The notes under the pieces: model-generated
Database searches by the model: none
What the model saw: the letters and a program-made list of their open reading frames with translations, nothing else
Told to the model about the DNA's origin: nothing
Assembly: GCA_002714245.1 (NCBI GenBank)
Contig: PAWX01000067.1
Coordinates: 1-41,062 of the forward strand
Direction: 5' to 3'
DNA length: 41,062 bases
Origin: Gammaproteobacteria bacterium
Lineage (GTDB): Bacteria > Pseudomonadota > Gammaproteobacteria > Pseudomonadales > Litorivicinaceae
Shown here: piece after piece, positions 1-10,376 of the stretch
Position numbering within the stretch: the first letter of the stretch is position 1
Layout: every line of letters starts with the position of its first letter
Program-made: the position numbers and the translations under genes

Positions 1-197
1 TCAAGTGGTTGGACAGTCACTTCGCAGGCAAACTCTGCATTTTTACAGAGACTCAAAAAATCTCCGGCAATTTTGCGCGTCGCCCGATACTCCGGCAGAT
101 AGCGCCCCGCCTGACGCATCATCCAAACAGGGGTTTGGTCGACAGGTTGGCGGAGTAATGCGTTTAAAAAACGGTCATTTTTTAACTCTGGAGTCAT
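1..197 (-). CDS. hemE: Uroporphyrinogen decarboxylase, N-terminal part (runs off the left edge)
   Basis: Reverse complement reads [65 protein letters not shown], the typical HemE N-terminus. ATG is the complement of 195-197 and overlaps the metY stop (ATGA). The + strand ORF 5..205 is spurious. Confidence 0.95.
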   Translation of the reverse strand, partial: MTPELKNDRFLNALLRQPVDQTPVWMMRQAGRYLPEYRATRKIAGDFLSLCKNAEFACEVTVQPL

Positions 198-1465
198 ACC
201 GATGAAAGGGCCTGATCGAGATCAGCAAGAATGTCATCGATGTGTTCAATGCCGAGACACAGACGAATCATTTCAGGCTTCACTCCGACGGAAAGTTGCT
301 CCGCATCAGACAGTTGGCGGTGAGTAGTTGATGCAGGATGACACGCCAGTGATCTTGCGTCACCTATATTAACTAGTCGCTTAAATAAACCCAATGAATC
401 ATAGAACTTGACTCCCGCGTCGAAGCCTCCCTGGATCCCAAACGTCAACAACGAAGAAGGTGTCCCCCGGAGTTGTGATTTAGCCAACCCGTGATGCGGA
501 TGGTCTGGCAGACCGGCATAACTCACCCACTCCACTTTCGAGTGCGATTTTAAATGCTCAGCGACCCTCTGTGCATTGTCGCAATGACGCTCCATACGAA
601 GGTTAAGAGTCTCAATCCCTTGAAGTAACAGGAACGCGTTCATCGGGGCAAGTGCCGCACCCGTATTTCGAAGTGGAACAGTTCTAGCACGCGCGATAAA
701 GGCCGCCGGGCCAAACGCGTCTGAATAAACGACATCGTGGTAGGCTGGTTCTGGGGCTGTCATGCCCGGAAATTTTTCCGCCTGGGCGGTCCAATCAAAA
801 TTTCCACCGTCAACGATAATGCCACCCAGTGAGTTACCGTGGCCACCCATGAACTTTGTGAGTGCATGCACAACGATGTTGGCACCCAAGTCAATTGGCT
901 TACACAAGGCAGGAGTCGCAACCGTGTTATCGACAACCAGAGGCAATCCGTTCCGAGCGGCCATGGTGGCCATCGCACGAATATCAACGATATTACCCGC
1001 CGGGTTACCAATCGTTTCGCAAAAAATCGCGCGCGTATTTTCATCGACCAACTTTTCTAGGTCTTCGGGTTGATCAGTTTCCGCAAAACGAACTTCGACA
1101 CCTTGGCTCGGTAACATGTGCGCAAATAGCGTGTATGTTCCACCATACAATTGTGGTGTTGTCACGATGTTGTGACCCTGACTCGCGAGTGTCTGCAATG
1201 CGTAAGTGATTGCTGCCATACCTGATGAGACCGCAAGCGCAGCGATGCCACCTTCAAGAGCGGCAACACGTTGCTCAAGCACATCACACGTTGGGTTCAT
1301 GATACGTGTGTAGATGTTTCCCGGGACTTCGAGGTTAAATAGCGCAGCCCCATGCGCCGCATCGTCAAACTCAAACGCCACGTTTTGGCAAATCGGTGGA
1401 ACGGCCGCCTTGGTTGTTGGATCAGTCTGATATCCCGCATGGATGGCCAGTGTTTCGTCGCGCAT
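194..1465 (-). CDS. metY: O-acetylhomoserine aminocarboxypropyltransferase / Cys-Met metabolism PLP enzyme
   Basis: [27 protein letters not shown]..., SSGMAAI and [19 protein letters not shown]-lysine region. Start trimmed to the internal Met at 1465. Confidence 0.88.
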   Translation of the reverse strand: MRDETLAIHAGYQTDPTTKAAVPPICQNVAFEFDDAAHGAALFNLEVPGNIYTRIMNPTCDVLEQRVAALEGGIAALAVSSGMAAITYALQTLASQGHNIVTTPQLYGGTYTLFAHMLPSQGVEVRFAETDQPEDLEKLVDENTRAIFCETIGNPAGNIVDIRAMATMAARNGLPLVVDNTVATPALCKPIDLGANIVVHALTKFMGGHGNSLGGIIVDGGNFDWTAQAEKFPGMTAPEPAYHDVVYSDAFGPAAFIARARTVPLRNTGAALAPMNAFLLLQGIETLNLRMERHCDNAQRVAEHLKSHSKVEWVSYAGLPDHPHHGLAKSQLRGTPSSLLTFGIQGGFDAGVKFYDSLGLFKRLVNIGDARSLACHPASTTHRQLSDAEQLSVGVKPEMIRLCLGIEHIDDILADLDQALSSV

Positions 1466-1538
1466 TCTTGTTGCCCTCTTTTCGTGTATCTTCAAAAACA
1501 CTTTGTCTAATCGAGATTCCCGTAAGAATCCAATATCT

Positions 1539-2975
<1,437 letters not shown>

Positions 2976-2984
2976 TCAAATCTG

Positions 2985-5900
2985 CTATTGCGCACCTGAC
3001 CTCGATGACGCCAGTAGATAACCCAAACTTGCGGCCTTCGGCTTGATAAGCCAAAACTGGCTGACGAAGGACTCAAAGTCAGCAAAGATGGTTTGACCCC
3101 ACTGACTATTAGTCGCTTCCACATAGTCGCGAATCTGTGACCGCAGGTGTGCGCGATATTGTTCCATCTGCTCAGTACTGACACGCGTAATTTCCACCAG
3201 TTCATGATTATAGCGATCAACAAAGGTCCGTGATTCATCAAGAACGTAAGCAAACCCTCCGGTCATACCAGCGCCAAAGTTACGGCCAGTATTCCCAAGC
3301 ACGATCACCAAACCACCGGTCATGTATTCACAACAATGATCACCAGCACCCTCTATAATTGCTGTGGCACCAGAATTACGAACCGCGAACCTCTCGCCCG
3401 CCCGACCTGCGGCGTACAACGTTCCACCAGTCGAACCGTATAAACAGGTATTACCGATAATCGATGTTTCTTGCGTAGCAAATTGCGAGCCTGCTGGTGG
3501 TGCAATGACGAGTCGACCGCCAGCCATACCTTTACCGACATAATCATTCGCATCACCACGCAGATTCATTTCAAGACCAGGTGCGTTGAATACCCCAAAG
3601 CTCTGGCCAGCCGTCCCAGATAAATTCAAGCGCACGGGGTTCGCCATTCCTTCTCGGCCATGAGCCAATGAAATTTCACCGGACAAAGTCGCACCAACAG
3701 AACGGTCTTGGTTTGTAATCGTGAACTCGAACTCACCACCAGTTCCAGAAGCAACTGCGTTACCTGTCGCCTCAACAATCGCCCGGTTCAATGGTGCCTC
3801 ATCATATGGTGGGTTCTCATCAACCGCGCACAGTTGTGGTTTGCCCTCGTGTTCTGGTCCCTGATAGAGAACGGGGGCGAAATCCAGTTTTACCTGCCGC
3901 TGCGATCTACCGCCAACCTGTGTCAACAGGTCAGTTTGACCGACGAGTTCAGCCAATGTCTTCACACCGAGTTCGGCCATCACTTCTCGCGTCTCTTCAG
4001 CCACAAAGGTGAAGAAATGCTTGATCATCTCAACGGTTCCACGGAAGTGTTGCTCGCGCAGTAGTTCGTTTTGTGTCGCAACACCGGTTGCACAGTTATT
4101 CAAATGACAGATACGCAAATACTTACACCCCATAGCAACCATAGGTGCCGTACCAAAGCCGAAACTTTCAGCACCCAAGATTGCAGCCTTGACTACATCA
4201 ACGCCGGTCTTTAATCCGCCATCGGTCTGCAAACGTACTTTGCCACGCAAATCATTGGCGCGCAGTGCCTGATGTGCTTCCGAGAGACCAAGTTCCCAAG
4301 GGGAACCCGCATATTTGATCGATGTCAGTGGACTTGCGGCAGTGCCACCGTCGTAGCCCGAAATCGTAATCAAATCTGCATAGGCCTTAGCTACACCAGC
4401 CGCAATTGTTCCAACACCAGGTTCACTCACGAGCTTAACCGAAACCAAGGCTTTAGGATTGACCTGTTTCAGGTCAAAAATCAGCTGCGCCAAATCTTCG
4501 ATCGAATAGATATCGTGATGTGGCGGCGGTGAGATCAATGTTACGCCCGGCACTGAATGACGAAGTCTCGCAATCAACGCATTTACCTTACCGCCAGGTA
4601 ACTGACCGCCTTCGCCAGGCTTCGCGCCCTGTGCGACCTTAATTTGCAATACCTCGGCATTTACCAAGTAATGCGGGGTCACACCAAACCGACCGGATGC
4701 GATTTGCTTAATCTTCGAGACGCGGCTTGTACCAAAACGCTCTGGATCCTCTCCGCCTTCGCCAGAATTCGAGCGCGCTCCCAGTTCATTCATCGCTTGA
4801 GCCAAGGCTTCATGTGCCTCAGGGCTCAGGGCTCCTAATGACATGCCAGCCGAGTCAAACCGCTGCAGAATCGATTCGACAGGCTCAACCTCGTCAACGG
4901 TGATTGCCCGACCAGCATCTTTTTCAAATTTCAGCAAATCGCGCAGGGTAGCGACTGGACGCTCATTCACAAGTTTCGCGTACTTTTGGTAAGTTGAGTA
5001 AGAGCCTGTCTGTACGGCTTGCTGTAGCGTTTGAATGACGTCCGGATTGTAAGCATGATACTCGCCGCCGTGCATATACTTCAGAAACCCGCCCTGCGGT
5101 ACCGGCTTCCGTGTTGACCACGCCAATGACTGACGAATTTTCTGATCGTTCTCAAAGTCGGAGAAATCAGCGCCAGCGATTCGACTTTGGACGCCCCGGA
5201 AGCAGAGATCAACAATTTCGTTTGACAACCCCACCGCCTCGAAAAGTTGTGCACCACGGTAGCTCGCTATCGTCGAGATGCCCATCTTCGATAAGATCTT
5301 CAACAGCCCCTTATTGATGCCATTACGGTAGTTACGATGCAACTCGAGCGGATCACCCACAATTTCATCTGCTTCAACCAGATCGTTGATCACACGATAC
5401 GACAGATATGGATAGACTGCCGTTGCACCAAATCCGAGAAGGACTGCGAAATGATGAGAGTCGCGTGCCTCAGCAGTATCAACGATGATATTCGCAGAAC
5501 AACGTAAGCCTTCCTCAATCAGCCGGTGATGTACCGCACCCGTAGCCATCGCTGCAGACACGACCCACTGATCCTCAGTCACGTGGCGGTCTGAGAGAAT
5601 CAGCAAGGTCTTTCCTGCGCGAACCGCATCCACAGCTTGCTGACGCACGATTTCAACTGCAGCCTTCAGCCCAAGTGTTGGCTCGAATGCCAATTCGATC
5701 TGGATACGACCATATTTCGGATGATCAAAGCCTTTTAGGCGATCCATCTTAGGCGCCGACAATATTGGAGAATGCAGGATTACACGTTCGGCGTGGTCGG
5801 CAGTCTCCTCAAACGGATTCAGTTCCATGCCAAGGCAAGTTTCCAAACTCATCACGATCGATTCACGTAAAGGATCAATTGGCGGATTGGTCACTTGAGC

Positions 5901-7433
5901 GAATTGTTGCCTGAAGTAGTCAGCGACATGGCGCTGTTCAGTCGACAGCACCGCCATCGGAGTATCGTCACCCATCGAGCCCACCGCCTCCTGACCAGTT
6001 TCGGCAAGCGGCTTTATTACTTGATGACGCTCTTCACTCGTCAAATTAAATAGTTTGAGGTAAGGGTCAAGCCCCTGCTCTGTCAACTTCTTTAAGTCAG
6101 AGAAAGGATCCTTCATTTCTGCTTCAAAGCGAATGGTCTGTTCGCGAAGCCACTGCTTGTATGGCTGACGCACCTTTAACTGATGATCAATATCATCTGC
6201 AGCAAGCATTTCGCCCGTTTCAGTGTCCACAGCCAAAATCTCACCGGGTCCAACCCGACCTTTCGCGATAACATCTTCGGGATGGTAGTTCCACGTTCCG
6301 ATCTCTGATGCAAGTGTGAGATATCCATTTTTTGTTTTAACCCATCGGGCCGGACGCAAGCCATTACGATCGAGCAAACAACACGCATAGCGGCCATCAG
6401 TCAAAACAATTCCCGCCGGCCCATCCCATGGCTCCATATGCATCGAGTTATATTCATAAAATGCTCGCAGATTCGCGTCCATATCATCCACATTCTGCCA
6501 CGCAGGTGGGACGAGCATCCGGATCGCCCGAAACAGATTCATGCCACCAGCGACCATCACCTCGAGCATATTATCGAGACTTGAAGAGTCTGAACCAGTT
6601 GAGTTGACCAATGGAAGGATCTGATCAATTTCTGGTAGTCGATCCGACTTAAACAGATGGCCACGCGCATTGGCCCAGTTTCTGTTACCCGCGATGGTAT
6701 TAATCTCACCATTGTGCGCAAGCAATCTGAAAGGTTGCGCAAGTGGCCAGCGTGGAAGAGTATTTGTCGAGAATCGCTGGTGGAACACGCAGATCGCCGT
6801 TGCCATTAACGCGTCGTTCAAATCCGGATAGAAATTAGGCAGATCTACCGGCATCATCAACCCCTTATACGAGACGACGCGGCGAGATAACGAGCACAAA
6901 TAGTTCTCTGGATTGCATGCGATCGCACGCTCAATCAGTCGAGAGGCCATGAACAATTCATTGTCAAATTGTTCTTTATCTTGGCCTTGAGGCTCAACGA
7001 ACACCTGCTTGAAAACAGGCATATTTCCGCGTGCGATGGGACCCAAATTTGTTGGATTTACTGGCACATCGCGCCAGCCAACGATACCCAATTGCCGGGA
7101 ATTTAGTGCATCTTCAATTGCTTTGACTGCCTGAATTTCAGCGTCTGAATCGTTTGACAGGAATAGCATCCCCACCGCGAACAAATCACCTAACTCAACA
7201 CCAATTGCTTCTTTGGCAGCGTGACGCATGAAACCGTCAGGCATCTGGAGCAGTAAACCACAACCATCGCCAGTCTTACCGTCAGCAGCGATCCCACCGC
7301 GATGCGTCATGCGAGTCAGGGCCTCAATCGAGGTCATCAATAGATCGTGGCTCGCCTCACCTTCACAATGGGCGATCAAACCGAAACCGCAGTTATCGCG
7401 AAACTCTCCAGGCGTATAGAGACCTTTGGCCAT
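2985..7433 (-). CDS. gltB: Glutamate synthase large subunit
   Basis: About 1480 aa. Class II glutaminase start ([22 protein letters not shown]), central FMN domain and C-terminal GXGXG repeats. ATG at 7433 preferred over the ORF start at 7496. Confidence 0.97.
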   Translation of the reverse strand: MAKGLYTPGEFRDNCGFGLIAHCEGEASHDLLMTSIEALTRMTHRGGIAADGKTGDGCGLLLQMPDGFMRHAAKEAIGVELGDLFAVGMLFLSNDSDAEIQAVKAIEDALNSRQLGIVGWRDVPVNPTNLGPIARGNMPVFKQVFVEPQGQDKEQFDNELFMASRLIERAIACNPENYLCSLSRRVVSYKGLMMPVDLPNFYPDLNDALMATAICVFHQRFSTNTLPRWPLAQPFRLLAHNGEINTIAGNRNWANARGHLFKSDRLPEIDQILPLVNSTGSDSSSLDNMLEVMVAGGMNLFRAIRMLVPPAWQNVDDMDANLRAFYEYNSMHMEPWDGPAGIVLTDGRYACCLLDRNGLRPARWVKTKNGYLTLASEIGTWNYHPEDVIAKGRVGPGEILAVDTETGEMLAADDIDHQLKVRQPYKQWLREQTIRFEAEMKDPFSDLKKLTEQGLDPYLKLFNLTSEERHQVIKPLAETGQEAVGSMGDDTPMAVLSTEQRHVADYFRQQFAQVTNPPIDPLRESIVMSLETCLGMELNPFEETADHAERVILHSPILSAPKMDRLKGFDHPKYGRIQIELAFEPTLGLKAAVEIVRQQAVDAVRAGKTLLILSDRHVTEDQWVVSAAMATGAVHHRLIEEGLRCSANIIVDTAEARDSHHFAVLLGFGATAVYPYLSYRVINDLVEADEIVGDPLELHRNYRNGINKGLLKILSKMGISTIASYRGAQLFEAVGLSNEIVDLCFRGVQSRIAGADFSDFENDQKIRQSLAWSTRKPVPQGGFLKYMHGGEYHAYNPDVIQTLQQAVQTGSYSTYQKYAKLVNERPVATLRDLLKFEKDAGRAITVDEVEPVESILQRFDSAGMSLGALSPEAHEALAQAMNELGARSNSGEGGEDPERFGTSRVSKIKQIASGRFGVTPHYLVNAEVLQIKVAQGAKPGEGGQLPGGKVNALIARLRHSVPGVTLISPPPHHDIYSIEDLAQLIFDLKQVNPKALVSVKLVSEPGVGTIAAGVAKAYADLITISGYDGGTAASPLTSIKYAGSPWELGLSEAHQALRANDLRGKVRLQTDGGLKTGVDVVKAAILGAESFGFGTAPMVAMGCKYLRICHLNNCATGVATQNELLREQHFRGTVEMIKHFFTFVAEETREVMAELGVKTLAELVGQTDLLTQVGGRSQRQVKLDFAPVLYQGPEHEGKPQLCAVDENPPYDEAPLNRAIVEATGNAVASGTGGEFEFTITNQDRSVGATLSGEISLAHGREGMANPVRLNLSGTAGQSFGVFNAPGLEMNLRGDANDYVGKGMAGGRLVIAPPAGSQFATQETSIIGNTCLYGSTGGTLYAAGRAGERFAVRNSGATAIIEGAGDHCCEYMTGGLVIVLGNTGRNFGAGMTGGFAYVLDESRTFVDRYNHELVEITRVSTEQMEQYRAHLRSQIRDYVEATNSQWGQTIFADFESFVSQFWLIKPKAASLGYLLASSRSGAQ

Positions 7434-7483
7434 ATGTTTCTTCCTAAAAATACACGACCAATAGGCCGCAACCCCAAATAAAA

Positions 7484-7502
7484 CGGGACGTGACACGTCC
7501 CG
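7484..7502. repeat. Perfect 9-bp-arm inverted repeat upstream of gltB
   Basis: CGGGACGTG-A-CACGTCCCG. Confidence 0.8.
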
Positions 7503-7590
7503 CTAAAACCTGACTGCCAACCTCGCGAACTGACCTCAAAAGCTCTAGCAAATTGTTCGTGTCGACAGGATTCAACGATTTAGATCCATA

Positions 7591-7619
7591 AAAAAAGGCC
7601 AAATAGTATAAGGCCCCCC
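7591..7619 (-). terminator. Possible Rho-independent terminator after the aroKB-ATPase genes
   Basis: Reverse strand GGGGGGCC-TTATACTATTT-GGCCTTTTTTT: GGCC/GGCC stem extendable by G-U pairs, followed by a T run. Confidence 0.45.
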
Positions 7620-7655
7620 GCATCGAGGAGCAAATGGGCGGCAAGCTCGCGAAAA

Positions 7656-8474
7656 CTACTTATTATGCGGTGCTAGAAGGATTATCGTTTGTGGACTAGC
7701 AGCATCATGTTCGGTACCCATCTGAACAAACACAACTATACCCAACAAAGCCACAAAAACCATACCGCTCGCAATTAGCCAAGCCGTTGAGAGACGGAGT
7801 GATTGCCACCTAGAATGAGTGTGGCCGACTTGCGATTTTGTCAAGCCTGTGCGCTCTGTTTCATTGATCGCGCGGAGTAATTGCATCGGCTGCGATGCAT
7901 ACTGTCTTAGCACACGCGACACCAGATCAGATATTTCTTCGTAAGACTGCAGATCCCCTGACGCCTGCTCTAAATCTTGCTGATCCCACAACGGTAATCG
8001 AACAGTACTTGGCAGAGCAGGCAACGGTTTCAAGGCCTGCAAACGTGAAACTAACTGGTCCTCACCAACTAATAGGATTGACCATCGACGCCCATAAGCG
8101 CCAGCAGTCAACTCATGAAATAATTGCAACACGTCGTCCCGTAAGTGGTGCGCATCGTCAACAATCACTTCTGGAACACCAGACTCAAGACTAGGAAATT
8201 TTTTACTTTGCAACCGCGCCAGCATATCGATATTTGTGCCTTCTGGGCGCAGCCCTGTGAGTCCGACCATCCGAAGAACTACATCCGTTCGGTCTCCGAG
8301 AAATTTGCCCTCTAGACGAAGAGGATTGACCGGACCTCTGCGTATCAGTGTATCCACAACGGTGGTTTTTCCTTGACCGGGCGCGCCCACCAAAACAACC
8401 ATACTTCTGGCCCAACGAACGGCCGCTCGAATGCGTTCAACACATGCTCGCTGAGATCGAACTAGTGACAGCAC
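7656..8474 (-). CDS. AAA+ ATPase related to the ExeA/DamX N-terminal module, with a C-terminal TM segment and no SPOR domain
   Basis: Walker A GAPGQGKTT, Walker B EVIVDDAHHL. Predicted TM segment near the C-terminus (LSTAWLIASGMVFVALLGIVVFVQ). Located immediately downstream of aroB. Confidence 0.75.
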   Translation of the reverse strand: MLSLVRSQRACVERIRAAVRWARSMVVLVGAPGQGKTTVVDTLIRRGPVNPLRLEGKFLGDRTDVVLRMVGLTGLRPEGTNIDMLARLQSKKFPSLESGVPEVIVDDAHHLRDDVLQLFHELTAGAYGRRWSILLVGEDQLVSRLQALKPLPALPSTVRLPLWDQQDLEQASGDLQSYEEISDLVSRVLRQYASQPMQLLRAINETERTGLTKSQVGHTHSRWQSLRLSTAWLIASGMVFVALLGIVVFVQMGTEHDAASPQTIILLAPHNK

Positions 8475-9538
8475 GCTTGAAGCACGTCATCAAGAACAGC
8501 CATCGGTGCCTGTTCCTCAACAAAGGCCATCCCAAGCGAGTGCATCAATATGAGCCGAAGACGCCCATCGATATTTTTTTTATCAACAGCCATGTGCTCT
8601 AAAAAATCGTTGGGGGTCATGCCTTTTGGTGGCCTCACAGGGAGATTGGCACGTTTACAAATCGATACAGTCCGAATCACATCAGATTCAGAGAGCAATC
8701 CCATAACATGTGACACTCTCGCCGCCAATACCATTCCTGTACCGACAGCCTCTCCATGCAAGCAACCACTGTAGCCTAGATGTGCCTCTATCGCATGACC
8801 AAAGGTATGTCCAAGATTTAAAAGTGCTCGAACTCCGTGCTCGCGCTCGTCACGTGCGACTATGGCAGCTTTCATCTTGCATGAATGCTCAATGGCTTTT
8901 GACAACACACTGGGGTTCTTGGCTATTAACTCATCAAGGTGATCCTCAATCCAGGATAAGAATGCTACATCTCCCAATAATCCATACTTGATCACTTCGG
9001 CAAGACCGGCGGACATCTCTCTGGCAGGTAAAGTTTTTAATATATCTGTATCAATTAATACCGCGATTGGCTGATGAAATGCCCCAATCATATTCTTCCC
9101 CAACCGATGATTTACTCCAGTTTTTCCGCCAACTGACGAATCGACCTGCGACAATAAGGTGGTCGGAATCTGCAAAAAATCAGTGCCCCGCTGATAGGTT
9201 GCAGCAGCAAATCCAACAATATCACCCACTACGCCACCGCCCAGAGCGACCATAGTCACATTTCGAGAGAATCGCTTTGTTAATGCTTCCGAAAAGATCA
9301 GGTCCAGCGTCCCAATATTCTTATGATTCTCACCATCGGGGAGAATTACGGTCGCGACCTCAAACGCAGTTAAATTAGATAACACGCGGTCTAAATATAA
9401 GGAAGCAACAGTTTCATTGGAAACTAAGAGGACTTGGTGCCCCCTAATTACTGAACCGAGCAGATCAGAATCAATCAAATTATGCCCTATGTGAATCGGG
9501 TATGTACGTTCTCCCAAATCCACGTTAAGCGTTTTCAT
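8462..9538 (-). CDS. aroB: 3-dehydroquinate synthase
   Basis: VDLGERTYPIHIG, ALGGGVVGDIVGFAAATYQRG, QVDSSVGGKTGVNH, LLNLGHTFGHAIE. Confidence 0.97.
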   Translation of the reverse strand: MKTLNVDLGERTYPIHIGHNLIDSDLLGSVIRGHQVLLVSNETVASLYLDRVLSNLTAFEVATVILPDGENHKNIGTLDLIFSEALTKRFSRNVTMVALGGGVVGDIVGFAAATYQRGTDFLQIPTTLLSQVDSSVGGKTGVNHRLGKNMIGAFHQPIAVLIDTDILKTLPAREMSAGLAEVIKYGLLGDVAFLSWIEDHLDELIAKNPSVLSKAIEHSCKMKAAIVARDEREHGVRALLNLGHTFGHAIEAHLGYSGCLHGEAVGTGMVLAARVSHVMGLLSESDVIRTVSICKRANLPVRPPKGMTPNDFLEHMAVDKKNIDGRLRLILMHSLGMAFVEEQAPMAVLDDVLQACCH

Positions 9539-10061
9539 GATTTTCTCCCTTTAATCGTTCTATGATTTGTCTTACCACGATTACCGGGTTATTTTTACTG
9601 GTCTGCACCTGTATCGCCGAATGAGCTTGATAGAGCGGCTCGCGCTCCGCAGCCATTGCTCGCAATTTCCCTCGAGGGTCACTAACCTGAATTAGGGGTC
9701 TATTCCCATCATTTTTGAGTCGATCCAGCTGTGTTTTTAGATCAACCTGCAACCAAATCACTTGGTGTCTATGCTTTATCAAAAGTTCCCGATTTTTCTC
9801 ACGTAAAACGACACCTGCTCCAGTAGACACAACAACATCACTTTGGCTTACAAGATCAGCAAAAACTCTCGTTTCACGATCACGAAATCCGTCCTCACCC
9901 TCTACGTCGAAAATCCAAGGAATATTAGCCCCAGAACGCGTCTCAATCTCTTCGTCCAGATCAAAAAAGGAAACGTTAAGCTTTGCAGCAAGTACCCGAC
10001 CCACCGTTGTTTTACCTGCTCCAGTCGGACCAATTAGTATTAGAGGAAGAGAAATATCCAA
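9525..10061 (-). CDS. aroK: Shikimate kinase
   Basis: LILIGPTGAGKTTVGRVLAAKL, FFDLDEEIE, FRDRETRV. Start codon is probably TTG. Overlaps aroB. Confidence 0.93.
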   Translation of the reverse strand: MDISLPLILIGPTGAGKTTVGRVLAAKLNVSFFDLDEEIETRSGANIPWIFDVEGEDGFRDRETRVFADLVSQSDVVVSTGAGVVLREKNRELLIKHRHQVIWLQVDLKTQLDRLKNDGNRPLIQVSDPRGKLRAMAAEREPLYQAHSAIQVQTSKNNPVIVVRQIIERLKGENHENA

Positions 10062-10170
10062 CGTGTATCCTCAATTAAAGAATGCATACAGGTTGGGAGT
10101 TTAACAGCTCTTGTTTCACACCTCGATGGTGCACGACTGCGAAAAATCGATAATTTCGCACGCTTAACTT

Positions 10171-10232
10171 ATTATATAGGCTTAAGATTATACGGACTTA
10201 AGGTTATACGGACTGATTATACGGACTTAAGG
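10171..10232. repeat. Imperfect short tandem repeat, unit about ATTATACGGACTTAAGG
   Basis: attatataggcttaag / attatacggacttaagg / ttatacggactg / attatacggacttaagg. Two copies are identical over 17 nt. Confidence 0.85.
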
Positions 10233-10376
10233 TCGTGAAAATTTTTATTTTGGTTTGGAGTGCTTGGATACGATTTCGTTAACTACAAAAATTCTATAAA
10301 CAATTTAAGGTTATCACATCGATATTAGCCCCTAAATTTAGGTACAATCCGAAAGTATGTTGGACTTGGAATTCTT

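Noticed and set aside
164-185. TTAAAAAA-cggtca-TTTTTTAA inverted repeat
   Set aside because: Lies inside hemE codons ([10 protein letters not shown]), is simple A/T homopolymer and is readily explained by coding sequence.
762-1209. Several overlapping + strand ORFs antisense to metY (and similar antisense ORFs in gltB, gltD, typA, ctpA)
   Set aside because: No recognisable domains, low-quality translations, fully antisense to well-conserved genes; shadow ORFs.
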